A DNA stretch of 39,082 nucleotides from the NCBI RefSeq assembly GCF_012844305.1, contig NZ_JABANE010000085.1, forward strand, positions 1-39,082. Reading direction: 5' to 3'. Position numbers and translations under genes: made by a program. The notes beneath the pieces are model-generated. The model searched no databases and had not been told where the DNA came from. It saw only the letters and a list, made by a program, of their open reading frames with translations. Below, in pieces: positions 23,678 through 33,301 of the stretch. Origin of the DNA: Flammeovirga aprica JL-4. GTDB taxonomy: Bacteria > Bacteroidota > Bacteroidia > Cytophagales > Flammeovirgaceae. Numbering within the stretch: the stretch's first letter is position 1; every line of letters begins with the position of its first letter.

Positions 23678-26470
23678 TTATAGTTCCTCTTCCAATGTAA
23701 TATCTATAAATCTAAAAAGTCCGCATGGAACATTTACTTCCAAGGTTTTTCCATTTGATTTTAATGTCTGATTAGTGACAATATCCTTTATTTCTTTCAC
23801 CTCTTTCTGTAAAATTACTTTCGCAATTCTATCATCTGGATTGATGTATCCATTATCAATTAAAGTAAGACGAATATGTGAGGCTGAAGTTTGAACCGCC
23901 ACCCATGCCACTTCACCACTCTCTATTCTTACAGGCAGAGACTTTACACCTTCTTTGATCGCATTTTCGATTTGTTTGTAATATTCACTATCTGCTGAGT
24001 AGGTCTTTTTACCATCTGATGATAAGTAACTCTTTCCATCCGTAATAAATTCTTGAAGCTGTCCTTTGTACATGGGGTGCAAATGCTCTTCTAATTTTCC
24101 TCTCGGTGCATTCTTATCGGCAAATTTTCCTTCCTGCACTGGAGTGATCAACACTACTCCATTGTGATATTTGGGCATAAAATCTATTCTTCTTTCTTTA
24201 TTCCCAGATGCGTAAGTAGAGAAGTCATAGGATTTAACAGGTGCAGCAGGCCAAGTGCCATTCATTCTTGAAAATACCTTTGGGTTTGCTTTTTCATATT
24301 CCTCATCATAAAAAGTTGTCCATTTAAGATTATTCCCTTCATCCAAATAGTCTTTGTCTGGCTCTTTCATGCTGAGGTGTACTGGGTTGATACTTACCAA
24401 TTGTGATTTTTTGGGAACATACAAAACACCTTTTTCGATCATTTCATACAGTAAACTGATATACTCCTGGTCTACTGCGTAATTGTTGACATATTGCGCC
24501 CCACTAGCTATTGCATAGACCAAATTTCTTAAAAAGTGATTAGGAAGCATCTGATGGGAATGTTGTCTAAGTCTGAAGTAACTTGCATTGTCCCTCGCTC
24601 CTCTGATACCCCAGCTGTTAGTGGCTCCGCTTGTCCAAATTCCCAGTTTTCCAGCCACACTCAAATCCATCATTTTGTCTGTTGTCTCTTCCATGGATGG
24701 TACAAAAACGTCTGCATATTCACCAGACAGCAACTTATCCCACATCTTCAAATAAATAATTCCCTGCCAGAAAGTATGTTTTGTTCTTACATAAATGTTG
24801 GCGTTTCTCCCTTGTGAATACTCCGCAAGTGGATACAAAAAATGATTCAGTGTATATTCAAAATCAGGAGTATAGTGTTCCAATTCTGGAAAAATCATAA
24901 CCGTTTTCTTTTCCTTTCCACCAGCATCAATGATCTTTTTCTCTGTATCCAAACTGATCATCATAGGGTCATTACCATGTCCTCCCCAATACGCAATTCC
25001 TTTTGCATCATTGTAAAGTGGCAGGATTTGATCGAGCATCTGTTGCTGCGTTTTTGTATATTTTTTTCTTTGATCTCTACGTTTTTCATAAAAATCATTT
25101 CCGAAATCTGAACGGTCCCAATTTTCTACATGAGGAAGATGCTTTGAATTAAAGAAGTATGGAGATGCATCCGTTTGTTTTATTTTTCTAATCACCTGCG
25201 CATTCCCTTCATTTACTTTTTCCGTCAGAAAATAAACATCCTCTCCTTTTCCATCCCATTTTGAAGGTTCAAAAGATTGTATTGCTTTTCTGAACTCTGC
25301 CGTGTTGTCCAATATCTTTTGGATTTTGCCTTCAGGAACTAGATTCGCAAAATCTTTTTTCCATGATTGATCATTTAGCTGTAGGATATGAATACAGCTT
25401 CCTCCACTTTGGGCACTTGCTAAAAGTAATGAATGCTCTTCTTTCCAAAAATCATTAAACGAATAATGGCCTACGATCACCTCTACCTCTTCTCCAGTTA
25501 AACTCGTGTCATAAAGAAGAACTCTTTCACCAAAGAGCGTCAATAGCTTTTTCTCCTTTCCTTCTCCAATACTCACAGTCTGAGGCACCCTATATCCATT
25601 GCCTGACTTGCGTGTTTTTTTATTGTCTTTGAAGTGAAAAATGGTTTTTGAAAAATCTTTTAAATCAACCTTTTGCACAAATGAATTCTTAATCATACCT
25701 GAAGAACCCATATAAATTTCATCATACCCATCTCCATCAATGTCTTCTACTTTTAAGTCTCCAATTGGGCTTTTTGATTTTAGAATAAGTGATTTAAATG
25801 GCTTTGTTTCATTCGCTCTGAAAAAATAAAGTGCTCCAGATGTTGAATTCTGATTGATTGCTCCCGCATGAATCAATATTTCTTCATTACCGTATTGTGC
25901 TTTTCTTAAAAAGTTGGTGGTATGTACATGCTCTTTAGGGTATCTTTTCCCATTCTTGCCCCAACCTTTCTGAACTGAATAATCGTAAGCTGAGATAGTC
26001 TCTAATTTTTCTCCTTCAATACTGAGATAATACACGTTTTTATCCATTCCGCCAGTGGCGATAAACTTACCTTTTTTCCCATTGAGAACAGTAACGCTGA
26101 TCAAAGGAGTTTCTCCTGATCTAAATTTCCATTTCAATTTCCCTTTTCGATCTAAACAATAAAGATAACCATCAGCATTTGCAGTGAGTATTTCATCATT
26201 GCCGTCATTATTCAAGTCTCCACACCATACATCATGATTGGTAAATCCAGATAGTTTATTTTCCCACTTCTTCTTACCATCATAGGCATACAATAAAATT
26301 GTCCCTTCATATGAATTTGCTACAATGTGTTTTTGCCCACTAATCACAGAAGCTCTGACCAATGTAATTGTATAACCTGTTTCAATGCTTTTGATGCTCT
26401 TTGCATTTGTTTCTATCACCACACCCATAAAGATGAAGGAGAAGAATAGCAATTTGTATAAGTAATTCAT
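23678..26470 (-). CDS. Large secreted protein with N-terminal beta-propeller; possible GH150 (lambda-carrageenase)-like enzyme
   Basis: ATG 26470 gives 930 residues starting MNYLYKLLFFSFIFMGVVIE with a signal peptide cut after NAK. An upstream ATG (26533) would put 21 polar residues before it. Residues about 30-420 are a propeller with FG-GAP/PQQ-like blades: GDLNNDGNDEILTANADGYL, CLDRKGKLKWKF and VEDIDGDGYDEIYMG. The remaining 500 residues have YWGGHGNDPMM and TSGATNSWGIRGARDN and end in a small beta domain. Size and propeller-plus-catalytic layout recall lambda-carrageenases (GH150), and the neighbours are a sulfatase and a GH29 enzyme. This is a hypothesis from architecture and context; the catalytic residues are not identified. 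Confidence 0.55.
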   Translation of the reverse strand: MNYLYKLLFFSFIFMGVVIETNAKSIKSIETGYTITLVRASVISGQKHIVANSYEGTILLYAYDGKKKWENKLSGFTNHDVWCGDLNNDGNDEILTANADGYLYCLDRKGKLKWKFRSGETPLISVTVLNGKKGKFIATGGMDKNVYYLSIEGEKLETISAYDYSVQKGWGKNGKRYPKEHVHTTNFLRKAQYGNEEILIHAGAINQNSTSGALYFFRANETKPFKSLILKSKSPIGDLKVEDIDGDGYDEIYMGSSGMIKNSFVQKVDLKDFSKTIFHFKDNKKTRKSGNGYRVPQTVSIGEGKEKKLLTLFGERVLLYDTSLTGEEVEVIVGHYSFNDFWKEEHSLLLASAQSGGSCIHILQLNDQSWKKDFANLVPEGKIQKILDNTAEFRKAIQSFEPSKWDGKGEDVYFLTEKVNEGNAQVIRKIKQTDASPYFFNSKHLPHVENWDRSDFGNDFYEKRRDQRKKYTKTQQQMLDQILPLYNDAKGIAYWGGHGNDPMMISLDTEKKIIDAGGKEKKTVMIFPELEHYTPDFEYTLNHFLYPLAEYSQGRNANIYVRTKHTFWQGIIYLKMWDKLLSGEYADVFVPSMEETTDKMMDLSVAGKLGIWTSGATNSWGIRGARDNASYFRLRQHSHQMLPNHFLRNLVYAIASGAQYVNNYAVDQEYISLLYEMIEKGVLYVPKKSQLVSINPVHLSMKEPDKDYLDEGNNLKWTTFYDEEYEKANPKVFSRMNGTWPAAPVKSYDFSTYASGNKERRIDFMPKYHNGVVLITPVQEGKFADKNAPRGKLEEHLHPMYKGQLQEFITDGKSYLSSDGKKTYSADSEYYKQIENAIKEGVKSLPVRIESGEVAWVAVQTSASHIRLTLIDNGYINPDDRIAKVILQKEVKEIKDIVTNQTLKSNGKTLEVNVPCGLFRFIDITLEEEL

Positions 26471-26746
26471 TGTTCTTTCATTTCGTTTAGTACTGTCGCT
26501 AAATTCTTCATTATTATCTCCTAATGTGTGCATGTCAATTTTTTAAATGTAATTCCAGATACAATTAAATCACTTGATAAAATTTAGTTTTTCCCGGAAA
26601 TTACCCTCTTTTTCTTTCATTTTGAAGTCTAAAGCTCGTTTTTCAGAATGTATTGTTAGGGGTATACGCCATATATACGAACAGGCACAGCTTATCTGCA
26701 TCTTCAACATAAATTGATATGAAATTTCTAATGAAAGAGTACTTAT
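26471..26746. promoter_or_regulatory. Divergent control region between propeller enzyme and sulfatase genes
   Basis: Both polysaccharide-degradation genes start outward from these 276 bases, so one regulator could control both. On the - strand TACATTTA near 26553 resembles a -7 box, which would put transcription initiation close to 26545. No convincing + strand -33/-7 pair is seen for the sulfatase. Confidence 0.4.
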
Positions 26747-28264
26747 ATGAAACTACTTATTAACACACTCCTACTTTTAGGGTTGCTTATATGCATAAAA
26801 CCCTTTGCTACAGCACAAAGCAAAAAAGGGAAACAAAAGCCCAATCTCATTCTGATTATCACGGATGAACATAACTTCAGAACTATTGGTGCTTATAAGG
26901 AACAATTGAAGAAAAAAGGGTTGAAAGAAATGGCCGATCCTTGGGGTGAAATACCTGGGTATTCTACTCCTCATATTAATAGAATCGGTAATGAAGGTGC
27001 TATTTTAAACAGTATGTATTGTGCCACTCCGTCTTGTGCTCCTTCTAGAGCTTCTATGTTTACAGGAAATTTCCCTCAAACAACAGGTGTTACTAAAAAT
27101 GGGAAAGGCCTTAAAAAAAATGCTAACACTATTGCTAAAGTGCTCAATAATGAAGGCTATATCACAGGGTATATTGGCAAGTGGCATTTAGCAAAAGATG
27201 ATGCAAAACCGGGGTGGCAACCTGATCCTGCTTATCATGGATTTGCGGAACACAAGTTTATGTTTAACAGAGGGCACTGGAAAAAAATTGTTTTTGATGA
27301 TGACACACCTTTTATACCCAAAGAGGGTTCGGCTAAAGTGGTAAAAACGGCCGATGAAAAAACATATACTACGGATTGGCTTACTGATAGAACATTAGAA
27401 TTTATTGAGAATCATCAAAATGATCCGTTTATGTGTGTTCTGAGTTTACCTGATCCTCATACACCAAATATTGTAAGAGCACCTTATAATAAAATGTATG
27501 CTACAAAGGATATTAAATTACCAGATACTTATTCTACTTCTGCACTTAGAAATGGGTCTTTTCCTGGTTGGGTTACAAAGAAACAACGTTTTAAAGTCGG
27601 TTATGATTCTACAAAACTGATCAAACATATCTCACAATATCACGGCATGGTCAAGTGTATTGACGATAACATCGGTAAAATATTTAAGAAGCTGGAAGAA
27701 TCAGATATCCTTGACAACACCATTATTGTATTTACCTCTGATCATGGTGATATGCTGGGAGAATTAGGGCACGAAAATAAAGGTACTCCTTATGAAAGCT
27801 CTGCCAAAATTCCATTTCTAATCCGTTACCCTAAGAAAATCAAAGGCAATACTGTGGTCAATAATGCTGTAAATACTGTCGATTGGATGGACACTTTTCT
27901 ATCATTAATGAACGTAAGCACTAAGAATTTCAACCCTTCAAGTACTGAAGGCAGAGATTTCAGTGAATTATTAAAAAATGGAGATGAATCAAAGTTTGAA
28001 AACATCACTTTTGTCAGAATTGATGGATGGGTAGCTGCGGTCACAGATCGTTATAAACTGATATTCGACGAACAACAGAAAAAACCTTGGTTCTTTGATT
28101 TGGAAAGAGACCCTGCCGAAACCATCAATCTTTACGATGAAAAGCAGTATAAAAACATAATTTCTGAGTTATCTTCTCAATTACTGGATTATGGGCTTCG
28201 TACCAAAGATGGTATTGTAAACGCTGAGAAAGTAAATCAACAGATACGTAGTAATGTGCTTTAG
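26747..28264 (+). CDS. S1-family sulfatase, exported
   Basis: The 505-residue precursor has a signal peptide ending FATAQS. The formylglycine motif is C97-A-P-S-R101, so it is a Cys-type sulfatase that needs a formylglycine-generating or anSME maturase encoded elsewhere. Other family signatures are NLILIITDEHN (Asp40 metal ligand), GYIGKWHLA, LPDPHTPN and TSDHGDMLGELG. The C-terminus carries WFFDLERDPAETINL. It would remove sulfate esters from a polysaccharide in the periplasm. The divergent propeller enzyme and nearby GH29 suggest a sulfated galactan or fucan. The exact S1 subfamily cannot be set by eye. Confidence 0.93.
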   Translation: MKLLINTLLLLGLLICIKPFATAQSKKGKQKPNLILIITDEHNFRTIGAYKEQLKKKGLKEMADPWGEIPGYSTPHINRIGNEGAILNSMYCATPSCAPSRASMFTGNFPQTTGVTKNGKGLKKNANTIAKVLNNEGYITGYIGKWHLAKDDAKPGWQPDPAYHGFAEHKFMFNRGHWKKIVFDDDTPFIPKEGSAKVVKTADEKTYTTDWLTDRTLEFIENHQNDPFMCVLSLPDPHTPNIVRAPYNKMYATKDIKLPDTYSTSALRNGSFPGWVTKKQRFKVGYDSTKLIKHISQYHGMVKCIDDNIGKIFKKLEESDILDNTIIVFTSDHGDMLGELGHENKGTPYESSAKIPFLIRYPKKIKGNTVVNNAVNTVDWMDTFLSLMNVSTKNFNPSSTEGRDFSELLKNGDESKFENITFVRIDGWVAAVTDRYKLIFDEQQKKPWFFDLERDPAETINLYDEKQYKNIISELSSQLLDYGLRTKDGIVNAEKVNQQIRSNVL

Positions 28265-28290
28265 GTCAATGAGAAGTTGAATTTATTTGA

Positions 28291-28318
28291 TAGGCCCATA
28301 ATTTCAATTATGGGTCTA
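28291..28318. terminator. Terminator after the sulfatase gene
   Basis: TAGGCCCATAATT (28291-28303) pairs with AATTATGGGTCTA (28306-28318), with one G-T position, followed by CGTTTTATTT. It lies 27 bases after the sulfatase stop. Confidence 0.65.
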
Positions 28319-28357
28319 CGTTTTATTTGTCCTAGTACTCAAACATTCCTAAGAAAA

Positions 28358-28390
28358 AAACACAAGTGAAAAATAATCTCACTTGTGTTT
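28358..28390. terminator. Second hairpin terminator, bidirectional
   Basis: AAACACAAGTGA (28358-28369) pairs perfectly with TCACTTGTGTTT (28379-28390) around a 9-base loop, with an A-run on the left. It lies between the convergent sulfatase and GH29 genes, and its A-run suits termination of the - strand GH29 transcript. Confidence 0.65.
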
Positions 28391-28496
28391 CAATAGGTGT
28401 ATTTCCTGTCTATAACTTCAATAACAACGAGCAATAGATCAGTTGAATCTAACAATTATATCTAAGCGAAGTAGTCACATCATCATGATATAATTA

Positions 28497-30338
28497 TTAG
28501 TTTGAAATGCTTTGATTTTCTACCGGAATGATTGGCTCGAAAGTAATAGAAGCCAAATTGATCCAACCTGAAGCGTCATCAGTATTCAATGTCACTGAGA
28601 TCGTTTGCTTTCCTGTTTTGTCAAAATTCACGACCCCAAGTTTTCTATCTTTGAATACTCTGATGGTTCTAGTCTCGAATTTATTTTCAATCTTCATTTT
28701 GTCACCGCTAAATGTCGGTACGAAGAAGTACTCTTTCTCATTGATATTCAAAATACCTTCCTGCATATCAGCATCTTCATTAGAAGTGTACTTGATTTTT
28801 ACGATGTACATTCCTTCTTTCGGTACATTCACTTCCCAAGTCGCTTTACTTCCTTTACCTTCCCATTTCTCAATAATCGGAACTGCATGCCAATCACCGA
28901 AAATTTCCATCCAGTTAATTTTCCTCTTAGAACAGCCTGTCAGCTCCGCTTCATGAGGCAATAATTTTGTTGTCAAACCTGTATTGAATACTTTATCAGA
29001 ATTGATATTTGGCTTCCCATCAAACTCAACCACAACCACAGAAGCTACAGGGTCAGGCATTCTTAATGGCAAATTCATCATTGTAGCACCTTCCAAGTTG
29101 GTCACTGATACCTTAGACTTATCATCCATAAAGTAAGCGTTCACTACTTTTGAGTTGAACTTAGGAACATAGATTTTGTTATCCTTCGGCCAATCCTTGA
29201 TGAATAAATACATTTTATTCCCTTTCTGCGTAGCCGCAAACTGAGTCTGACCTCCCAAATACATTGATTCTGTACCGTAAATAGCCTCTTTGTATTTTGA
29301 AATCCATGTACCTGTTTCTCTTAAAATCATTGCAGAAACTTCAGGAACTGAACCGTCACCTTTAGGACCGATATTGAATAAGTAGTTACCACCTTTAGAA
29401 ATTACATCGATTAAACGGTGCGCCACTTCTTTAGGTGTTTTCCAGTTGAAATCTAATTTACTATAGGCCCAAGTGTTGTTGTGCGTATCACACGATTCCC
29501 AAAGACCATCAACAGGCTCTTCAGGTATTTCATTATCACCTAACGTTTTGAAATCACCTAAACCTTGACCAATTCTACTATTGATTAAACAGTTGGGTTG
29601 ATATTTCTCTACCAATGCTTTTAACTCTAATACCTGCTCATGCTTGATAGGACCTGGTGTATCAAAGAAAATACATCCAATGTCACCATAGTTTGTCACC
29701 AACTCTTTCACTTGAGGAAGTGCTTTTTCGTTCATGTATTTCTGAACATCCGCCTCGTCAGGGTTAAACTCCCAATCATTACCAAAACCGTTTTTTTCGC
29801 TCCAGTCCAACATTTGAGAATAATAGAAGCCAAAACGGAGACCTTTCTTCTTACACGCTTTTGCCAACTGCTTGATAAGGTCTTTTTTATAAGGAGTATT
29901 TGAGATATTAAAATCACTCGCTTTTGAATCAAACAATGCAAAACCTTCATGATGCTTTGCCGTAATTACAACGTATTTCATACCTGCGTCTACAGCCAAT
30001 TGAGCAATTGCATCTGCATCAAAATTAACAGGGTTAAAAGTGTCTGCTAATTTTGCGTAATCCTTAGATTCGATTTTTGCTCTTCTCATGATCCACTCAT
30101 TGATCCCCCAATAGTGTTGCCCTTGGTACTCACCTGCTAGCTGAGCGTATAAACCCCAGTGGATAAACATCGCAAATTTTGCCTCTTTATACCATTGGTG
30201 TTCTTTATGTGTAATTTCTTCTGTTTTCTCTTTTTCTTCTCCCCACAGCTCATTCATTTTCTTTTGCTTCTTCTGCCCTAGAACGGTAAGAGAAGTAAAG
30301 AGTAATAAGGCTAATATTGCATTCTTTTTCATACTCAA
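28497..30338 (-). CDS. GH29 alpha-L-fucosidase-family glycoside hydrolase
   Basis: The 613-residue precursor has a signal peptide cut near VLGQ (residue 21). GH29 is shown by FAMFIHWGLYAQ (His60), VVITAKHHEGFALFDSKASD (His129, His130), a YYSQMLDW segment and GCIFFDTPG, where Asp226 occupies the nucleophile position. WESCDTHNNTWAY and GGNYLFNIGPKGDG complete the barrel. After about residue 460 comes an appended beta-sandwich (AELTGC onwards), resembling a carbohydrate-binding module, which makes the protein longer than core GH29s. The substrate may be fucose or a related sugar such as galactose on sulfated polysaccharide. It is transcribed alone toward the terminator pair. Confidence 0.93.
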   Translation of the reverse strand: MSMKKNAILALLLFTSLTVLGQKKQKKMNELWGEEKEKTEEITHKEHQWYKEAKFAMFIHWGLYAQLAGEYQGQHYWGINEWIMRRAKIESKDYAKLADTFNPVNFDADAIAQLAVDAGMKYVVITAKHHEGFALFDSKASDFNISNTPYKKDLIKQLAKACKKKGLRFGFYYSQMLDWSEKNGFGNDWEFNPDEADVQKYMNEKALPQVKELVTNYGDIGCIFFDTPGPIKHEQVLELKALVEKYQPNCLINSRIGQGLGDFKTLGDNEIPEEPVDGLWESCDTHNNTWAYSKLDFNWKTPKEVAHRLIDVISKGGNYLFNIGPKGDGSVPEVSAMILRETGTWISKYKEAIYGTESMYLGGQTQFAATQKGNKMYLFIKDWPKDNKIYVPKFNSKVVNAYFMDDKSKVSVTNLEGATMMNLPLRMPDPVASVVVVEFDGKPNINSDKVFNTGLTTKLLPHEAELTGCSKRKINWMEIFGDWHAVPIIEKWEGKGSKATWEVNVPKEGMYIVKIKYTSNEDADMQEGILNINEKEYFFVPTFSGDKMKIENKFETRTIRVFKDRKLGVVNFDKTGKQTISVTLNTDDASGWINLASITFEPIIPVENQSISN

Positions 30339-30681
30339 GTTATCTTAGTTTCTATTTAATAAAATAATCACACTGCAATTTTAGAGGTTTAAGATTTAAA
30401 TTTTTCTCCCAAATCTTACATTCATTTATAGTTTTATATAAATACTGATCTACAATAGAATAGAGTATGTTTTGATATATAAAAGAGCAAAATACCCCCT
30501 ATAAATCAACAATTATAAACTTGAATTACTCTAAATGATCAATTGGTTTATTGTTGTATTTTTGAGATTCTAAACCTTTTATCTAATGGTATTTTTGGTT
30601 GATGATAAAATGTATTGATGTGGGTGAAGATATTGATTTTTTATAATCAAGTTCCTAAGTTTAGTCAAGTGAAGCTTAAAA
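30339..30681. other. Promoter region of the GH29 gene, otherwise empty
   Basis: These 343 very AT-rich bases lie upstream of the GH29 gene and downstream of the 30682 gene, both on the - strand. No gene, clear hairpin or exact -33/-7 pair was found. A long leader for GH29 is possible. Confidence 0.35.
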
Positions 30682-31059
30682 TTAGATACCATCTGTAACT
30701 TCAATATAGTATTTGATTATCTCGGATGAGCCTGAATGAAATAAAAGTGAATCTCCGTGAGATTTGAAATACTTAAATATAAGAGTTTCATTCCCCTTTC
30801 CTATTGCTTTAAAATTCCATAACTCTACACCACAACAACACTCTTTTCGTAAAAATCCACCATCAATACTTTTTCTAATAAGAGCTACTTTTTTCAATGC
30901 ATTTTCATTCATCAATTTGATTTCGTACCCTTCTACTGCATAAGAACAAAGTCCAACATTAAACTTTTCTCCAGTTTTTACTGTCTTATTTTTTTCATCA
31001 ATTGAACAAGAAAAACACAACAAGGTAAGTGCTATTATAATACTTATTTTCTTTTTCAT
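30682..31059 (-). CDS. Lipoprotein resembling chagasin-type (I42) cysteine-protease inhibitors
   Basis: The 125-residue precursor has a lipobox LLCFSC (Cys18). The mature part follows the I42 pattern: GEKFNVGLCS as strand A/B, GYEIKL in place of the NPTTGY loop, WNFKAIGKGNETLIFKYFKS, and a final strand KYYIEVTDG. The usual NPTTG loop and the RPW loop are poorly kept (KSHGD replaces RPW), and KECCCGVE adds a three-Cys run. It may therefore be a degenerate inhibitor or a different use of the fold. Its ATG overlaps the stop of the DUF2750-like gene (ATGA), so translation is coupled. Confidence 0.5.
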   Translation of the reverse strand: MKKKISIIIALTLLCFSCSIDEKNKTVKTGEKFNVGLCSYAVEGYEIKLMNENALKKVALIRKSIDGGFLRKECCCGVELWNFKAIGKGNETLIFKYFKSHGDSLLFHSGSSEIIKYYIEVTDGI

Positions 31060-31262
31060 TTTTGAAGGTAGTTTGCCAATGATACATCAGACCAAAAACA
31101 GGTCATCCTAACTGATTCACCATTTTCGTCCCCGTAATTATTTGAACGGGATGTTGCAAAACCTCCTTCATGATTGATTAATCTATATACTTTTCCAGTT
31201 GTAAATACTGTTTCGATGAACTTTTTATGTCTGCTGTTTATCGTTTGTGAATCTTTGAACAT
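31056..31262 (-). CDS. DUF2750-like protein, C-terminally truncated
   Basis: The 68 residues match the N-terminal half of DUF2750 proteins: RHKKFIETVFTTGKVYRL, GGFATSRSNNYGDENGE and MTCFWSDVSLA. Family members usually continue for about 40-50 residues more, with a W..Y..I.L..FL segment. Here a TGA comes right after LANYLQK, overlapping the ATG of the next gene. The gene may be a remnant cut at a recombination joint, or a short working version. Function of the family is unknown; members often sit in toxin-immunity or orphan gene clusters. Confidence 0.5.
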   Translation of the reverse strand: MFKDSQTINSRHKKFIETVFTTGKVYRLINHEGGFATSRSNNYGDENGESVRMTCFWSDVSLANYLQK

Positions 31263-31320
31263 GACTTTTTTGAAAGTGATTACATTAACTATTATAGAAA
31301 TACTAGAAGAGTTGAAACTT

Positions 31321-32874
31321 TTATCTTATATAAAATTTTACTCTATCCATAGGGTTTTCTTTAAAAACGAAATTTTCATTGTGGTATTCATTTACATCAT
31401 TAAAAGTTTGAACCATTCTATCTCTTTCAGCACCTGTTGGCTCAATAAACAATGTAGAAGCCTTCTGTATCCATTTATTTATACACAACTTTGCATGATT
31501 TCTTACAACCTCTTTTTCATCAATGGTACCAATCATTAAATCGGGTAAAGAAGTATACCCACCTATTAAACTAAACATTCCCAAAATTGATAATTTATTT
31601 TCTTCATTTAAATCTTGATAGGCATTCCTGACAAAAGCTATCAATTCTTTATCTCGACTATTAGCAATGAAATTAATAATTAGTTTTTTCACCCCTGTTT
31701 GTGTGGTGAATATGTTTGCTTTAACAAAAGCAAGTACTTCATTGGGGTTCAAAATCGATAATACATAAAAGCAGGGCTTTACTAACCTAATTTTATCACT
31801 TGACAAGTACTGTGTAAGATACTCAACACAATCTTTTGCTTCTATTTCTAATAACCCCAACATTGATCCAACTTCTTGATGATGATTGATCAAATTTTGA
31901 ATATAAAACTCTCTAAAATCAATAGCTGTATCTTTCAAATAAAACCTTGATAGGTACCTTATATTCCCTGACCGATCAGCTAAATAGTTTTTCAAAATGC
32001 TTTCAAAATTATTGGAATTTTTGAAGTGATATAAAGTATTATGTCTTACCAAAGAAGATCTATCTTCCAATAATGTTTGTTTTTGATTTTCAGTAAGAAT
32101 TTCAAAATGGTTTAAAGTCAATAATCTGATTAAGAAGTGCTTGTCAGATAGTAATAACTTAATTTCTTCTTCAGAAGTAATTACTTTTGATAGTTCAGTT
32201 GCAATAATTCGCCTTTCTTTATCCTTGATAGTAGAAAAAACTTCCAAGGTTTTTTCTCGGCAATCAACAACCAAAAACTTAATCACAAAATCATACACCT
32301 CTGAAAGATCAACTCTCCCTACAATCTGCAACCATTTGATAAGTAATATATTGTTAATCAGTTCTTGGTGAAATTCAGAGGCAACCAAACCTTTTAATGC
32401 CTCGTTTGCTACTACTCTAATATTTGGTACCCAATCTGCTAATCTAAATAAGATAAATGGTAATATATTTTGTTCCCGTAACTTGCCCAAGTCTCGAAGT
32501 GCTTGTTCTCTAATGTATCCATTGCTATTCTGTGACGCGATTTTCATCAGAACTATGAAATGATCTCGATCAAACTCATTCTTATAGAATGCTATATCTT
32601 TTTCTGTAATTGGGCAATACCTCAGTGTATTATAATAGTTTTTTTTCCCTGAAATCTTTTCAAAAAGTTGTTTTATTGTTTGAACAGTTACTATTCTGAT
32701 TTCTCTTGAATCCTCTCTTAAGTAAGAAATTAAATGAATTATTAAAGATGGATGTCCTATCACTGATAACCTAGAAAGAGCTTTTATCTTATTGATAGGC
32801 TTCTTTTTTGGTAAAAAAGACCAATTTCTCTCCTTTTCCTCCAGTATTTTTAATAATCTCCAGATTTCCTGCAT
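31321..32874 (-). CDS. HEAT-repeat-like protein
   Basis: The 517-residue protein has no signal peptide or membrane segment. Paired helices with HEAT-type spacing recur along its length: IKALSRLSVIGHPSLIIHLI, GYIREQALRDLGKLREQNIL, WVPNIRVVANEALKGLVA, LIRLLTLNHFEIL, LVRHNTLYHF and NIRYLSRFYLK. The solenoid would serve as a protein-binding scaffold. An ending with VVRNHAKLCINKWIQKA continues the pattern. No enzymatic domain is seen. It lies 58 bases upstream of the DUF2750-like gene on the same strand and may share its transcript. Confidence 0.75.
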   Translation of the reverse strand: MQEIWRLLKILEEKERNWSFLPKKKPINKIKALSRLSVIGHPSLIIHLISYLREDSREIRIVTVQTIKQLFEKISGKKNYYNTLRYCPITEKDIAFYKNEFDRDHFIVLMKIASQNSNGYIREQALRDLGKLREQNILPFILFRLADWVPNIRVVANEALKGLVASEFHQELINNILLIKWLQIVGRVDLSEVYDFVIKFLVVDCREKTLEVFSTIKDKERRIIATELSKVITSEEEIKLLLSDKHFLIRLLTLNHFEILTENQKQTLLEDRSSLVRHNTLYHFKNSNNFESILKNYLADRSGNIRYLSRFYLKDTAIDFREFYIQNLINHHQEVGSMLGLLEIEAKDCVEYLTQYLSSDKIRLVKPCFYVLSILNPNEVLAFVKANIFTTQTGVKKLIINFIANSRDKELIAFVRNAYQDLNEENKLSILGMFSLIGGYTSLPDLMIGTIDEKEVVRNHAKLCINKWIQKASTLFIEPTGAERDRMVQTFNDVNEYHNENFVFKENPMDRVKFYIR

Positions 32875-33301
32875 TTTTTATTAAGCTTTATCCTATTCTT
32901 TAAAGAACCCAATAGGTATGGTGTTATAGATTGCTTTACTATGTTCGCTTTGTTATATATTTCCTGTTAGTTAGAAATATCTTAAACCTTAACATAAAGG
33001 TAAAAAATATTACAATTAATAATGTGTAAAGAGGTTTTAGTAGGACTTATTATTTCACCTTATAATATTGAACTTTGAAAGAATGTAATCACTCCACACT
33101 TAGAAGGTTTCTATAAAAACTTTAGGTACGGGTAACATAACATCCACACCAGTGATTTTGACCAGTTATGTACCGTATGAACGGTCAAAACTTATTGCAA
33201 CCCCATTGCCTACACGCAATGCTATAATTATCCGCTTTTGAATATTCTCACATTTTAATTTATTTTGTGAAATACAAACATTCTCCATAAAGACACTTTT
33301 A
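32875..33301. promoter_or_regulatory. Divergent control region of the HEAT and MBOAT genes
   Basis: These 427 bases contain no gene. For the + strand, TTTG (33237-33240), 20 bases, then TATTTTGT (33261-33268) is close to the Bacteroidota promoter consensus and lies 34 bases before the MBOAT start. An imperfect inverted repeat GACCAGTTATG/ATGAACGGTC (33158-33186) could be an operator. Confidence 0.45.

Noticed and set aside
28528..28964. Two long + strand frames inside the GH29 gene
   Set aside because: They mirror the beta-sandwich coding region of GH29 and have no start context or family features.
31174..31539. + strand frame across the DUF2750-like/HEAT gene junction
   Set aside because: It covers parts of two - strand coding genes and is low-complexity hydrophobic, as expected from antisense AT-rich DNA.
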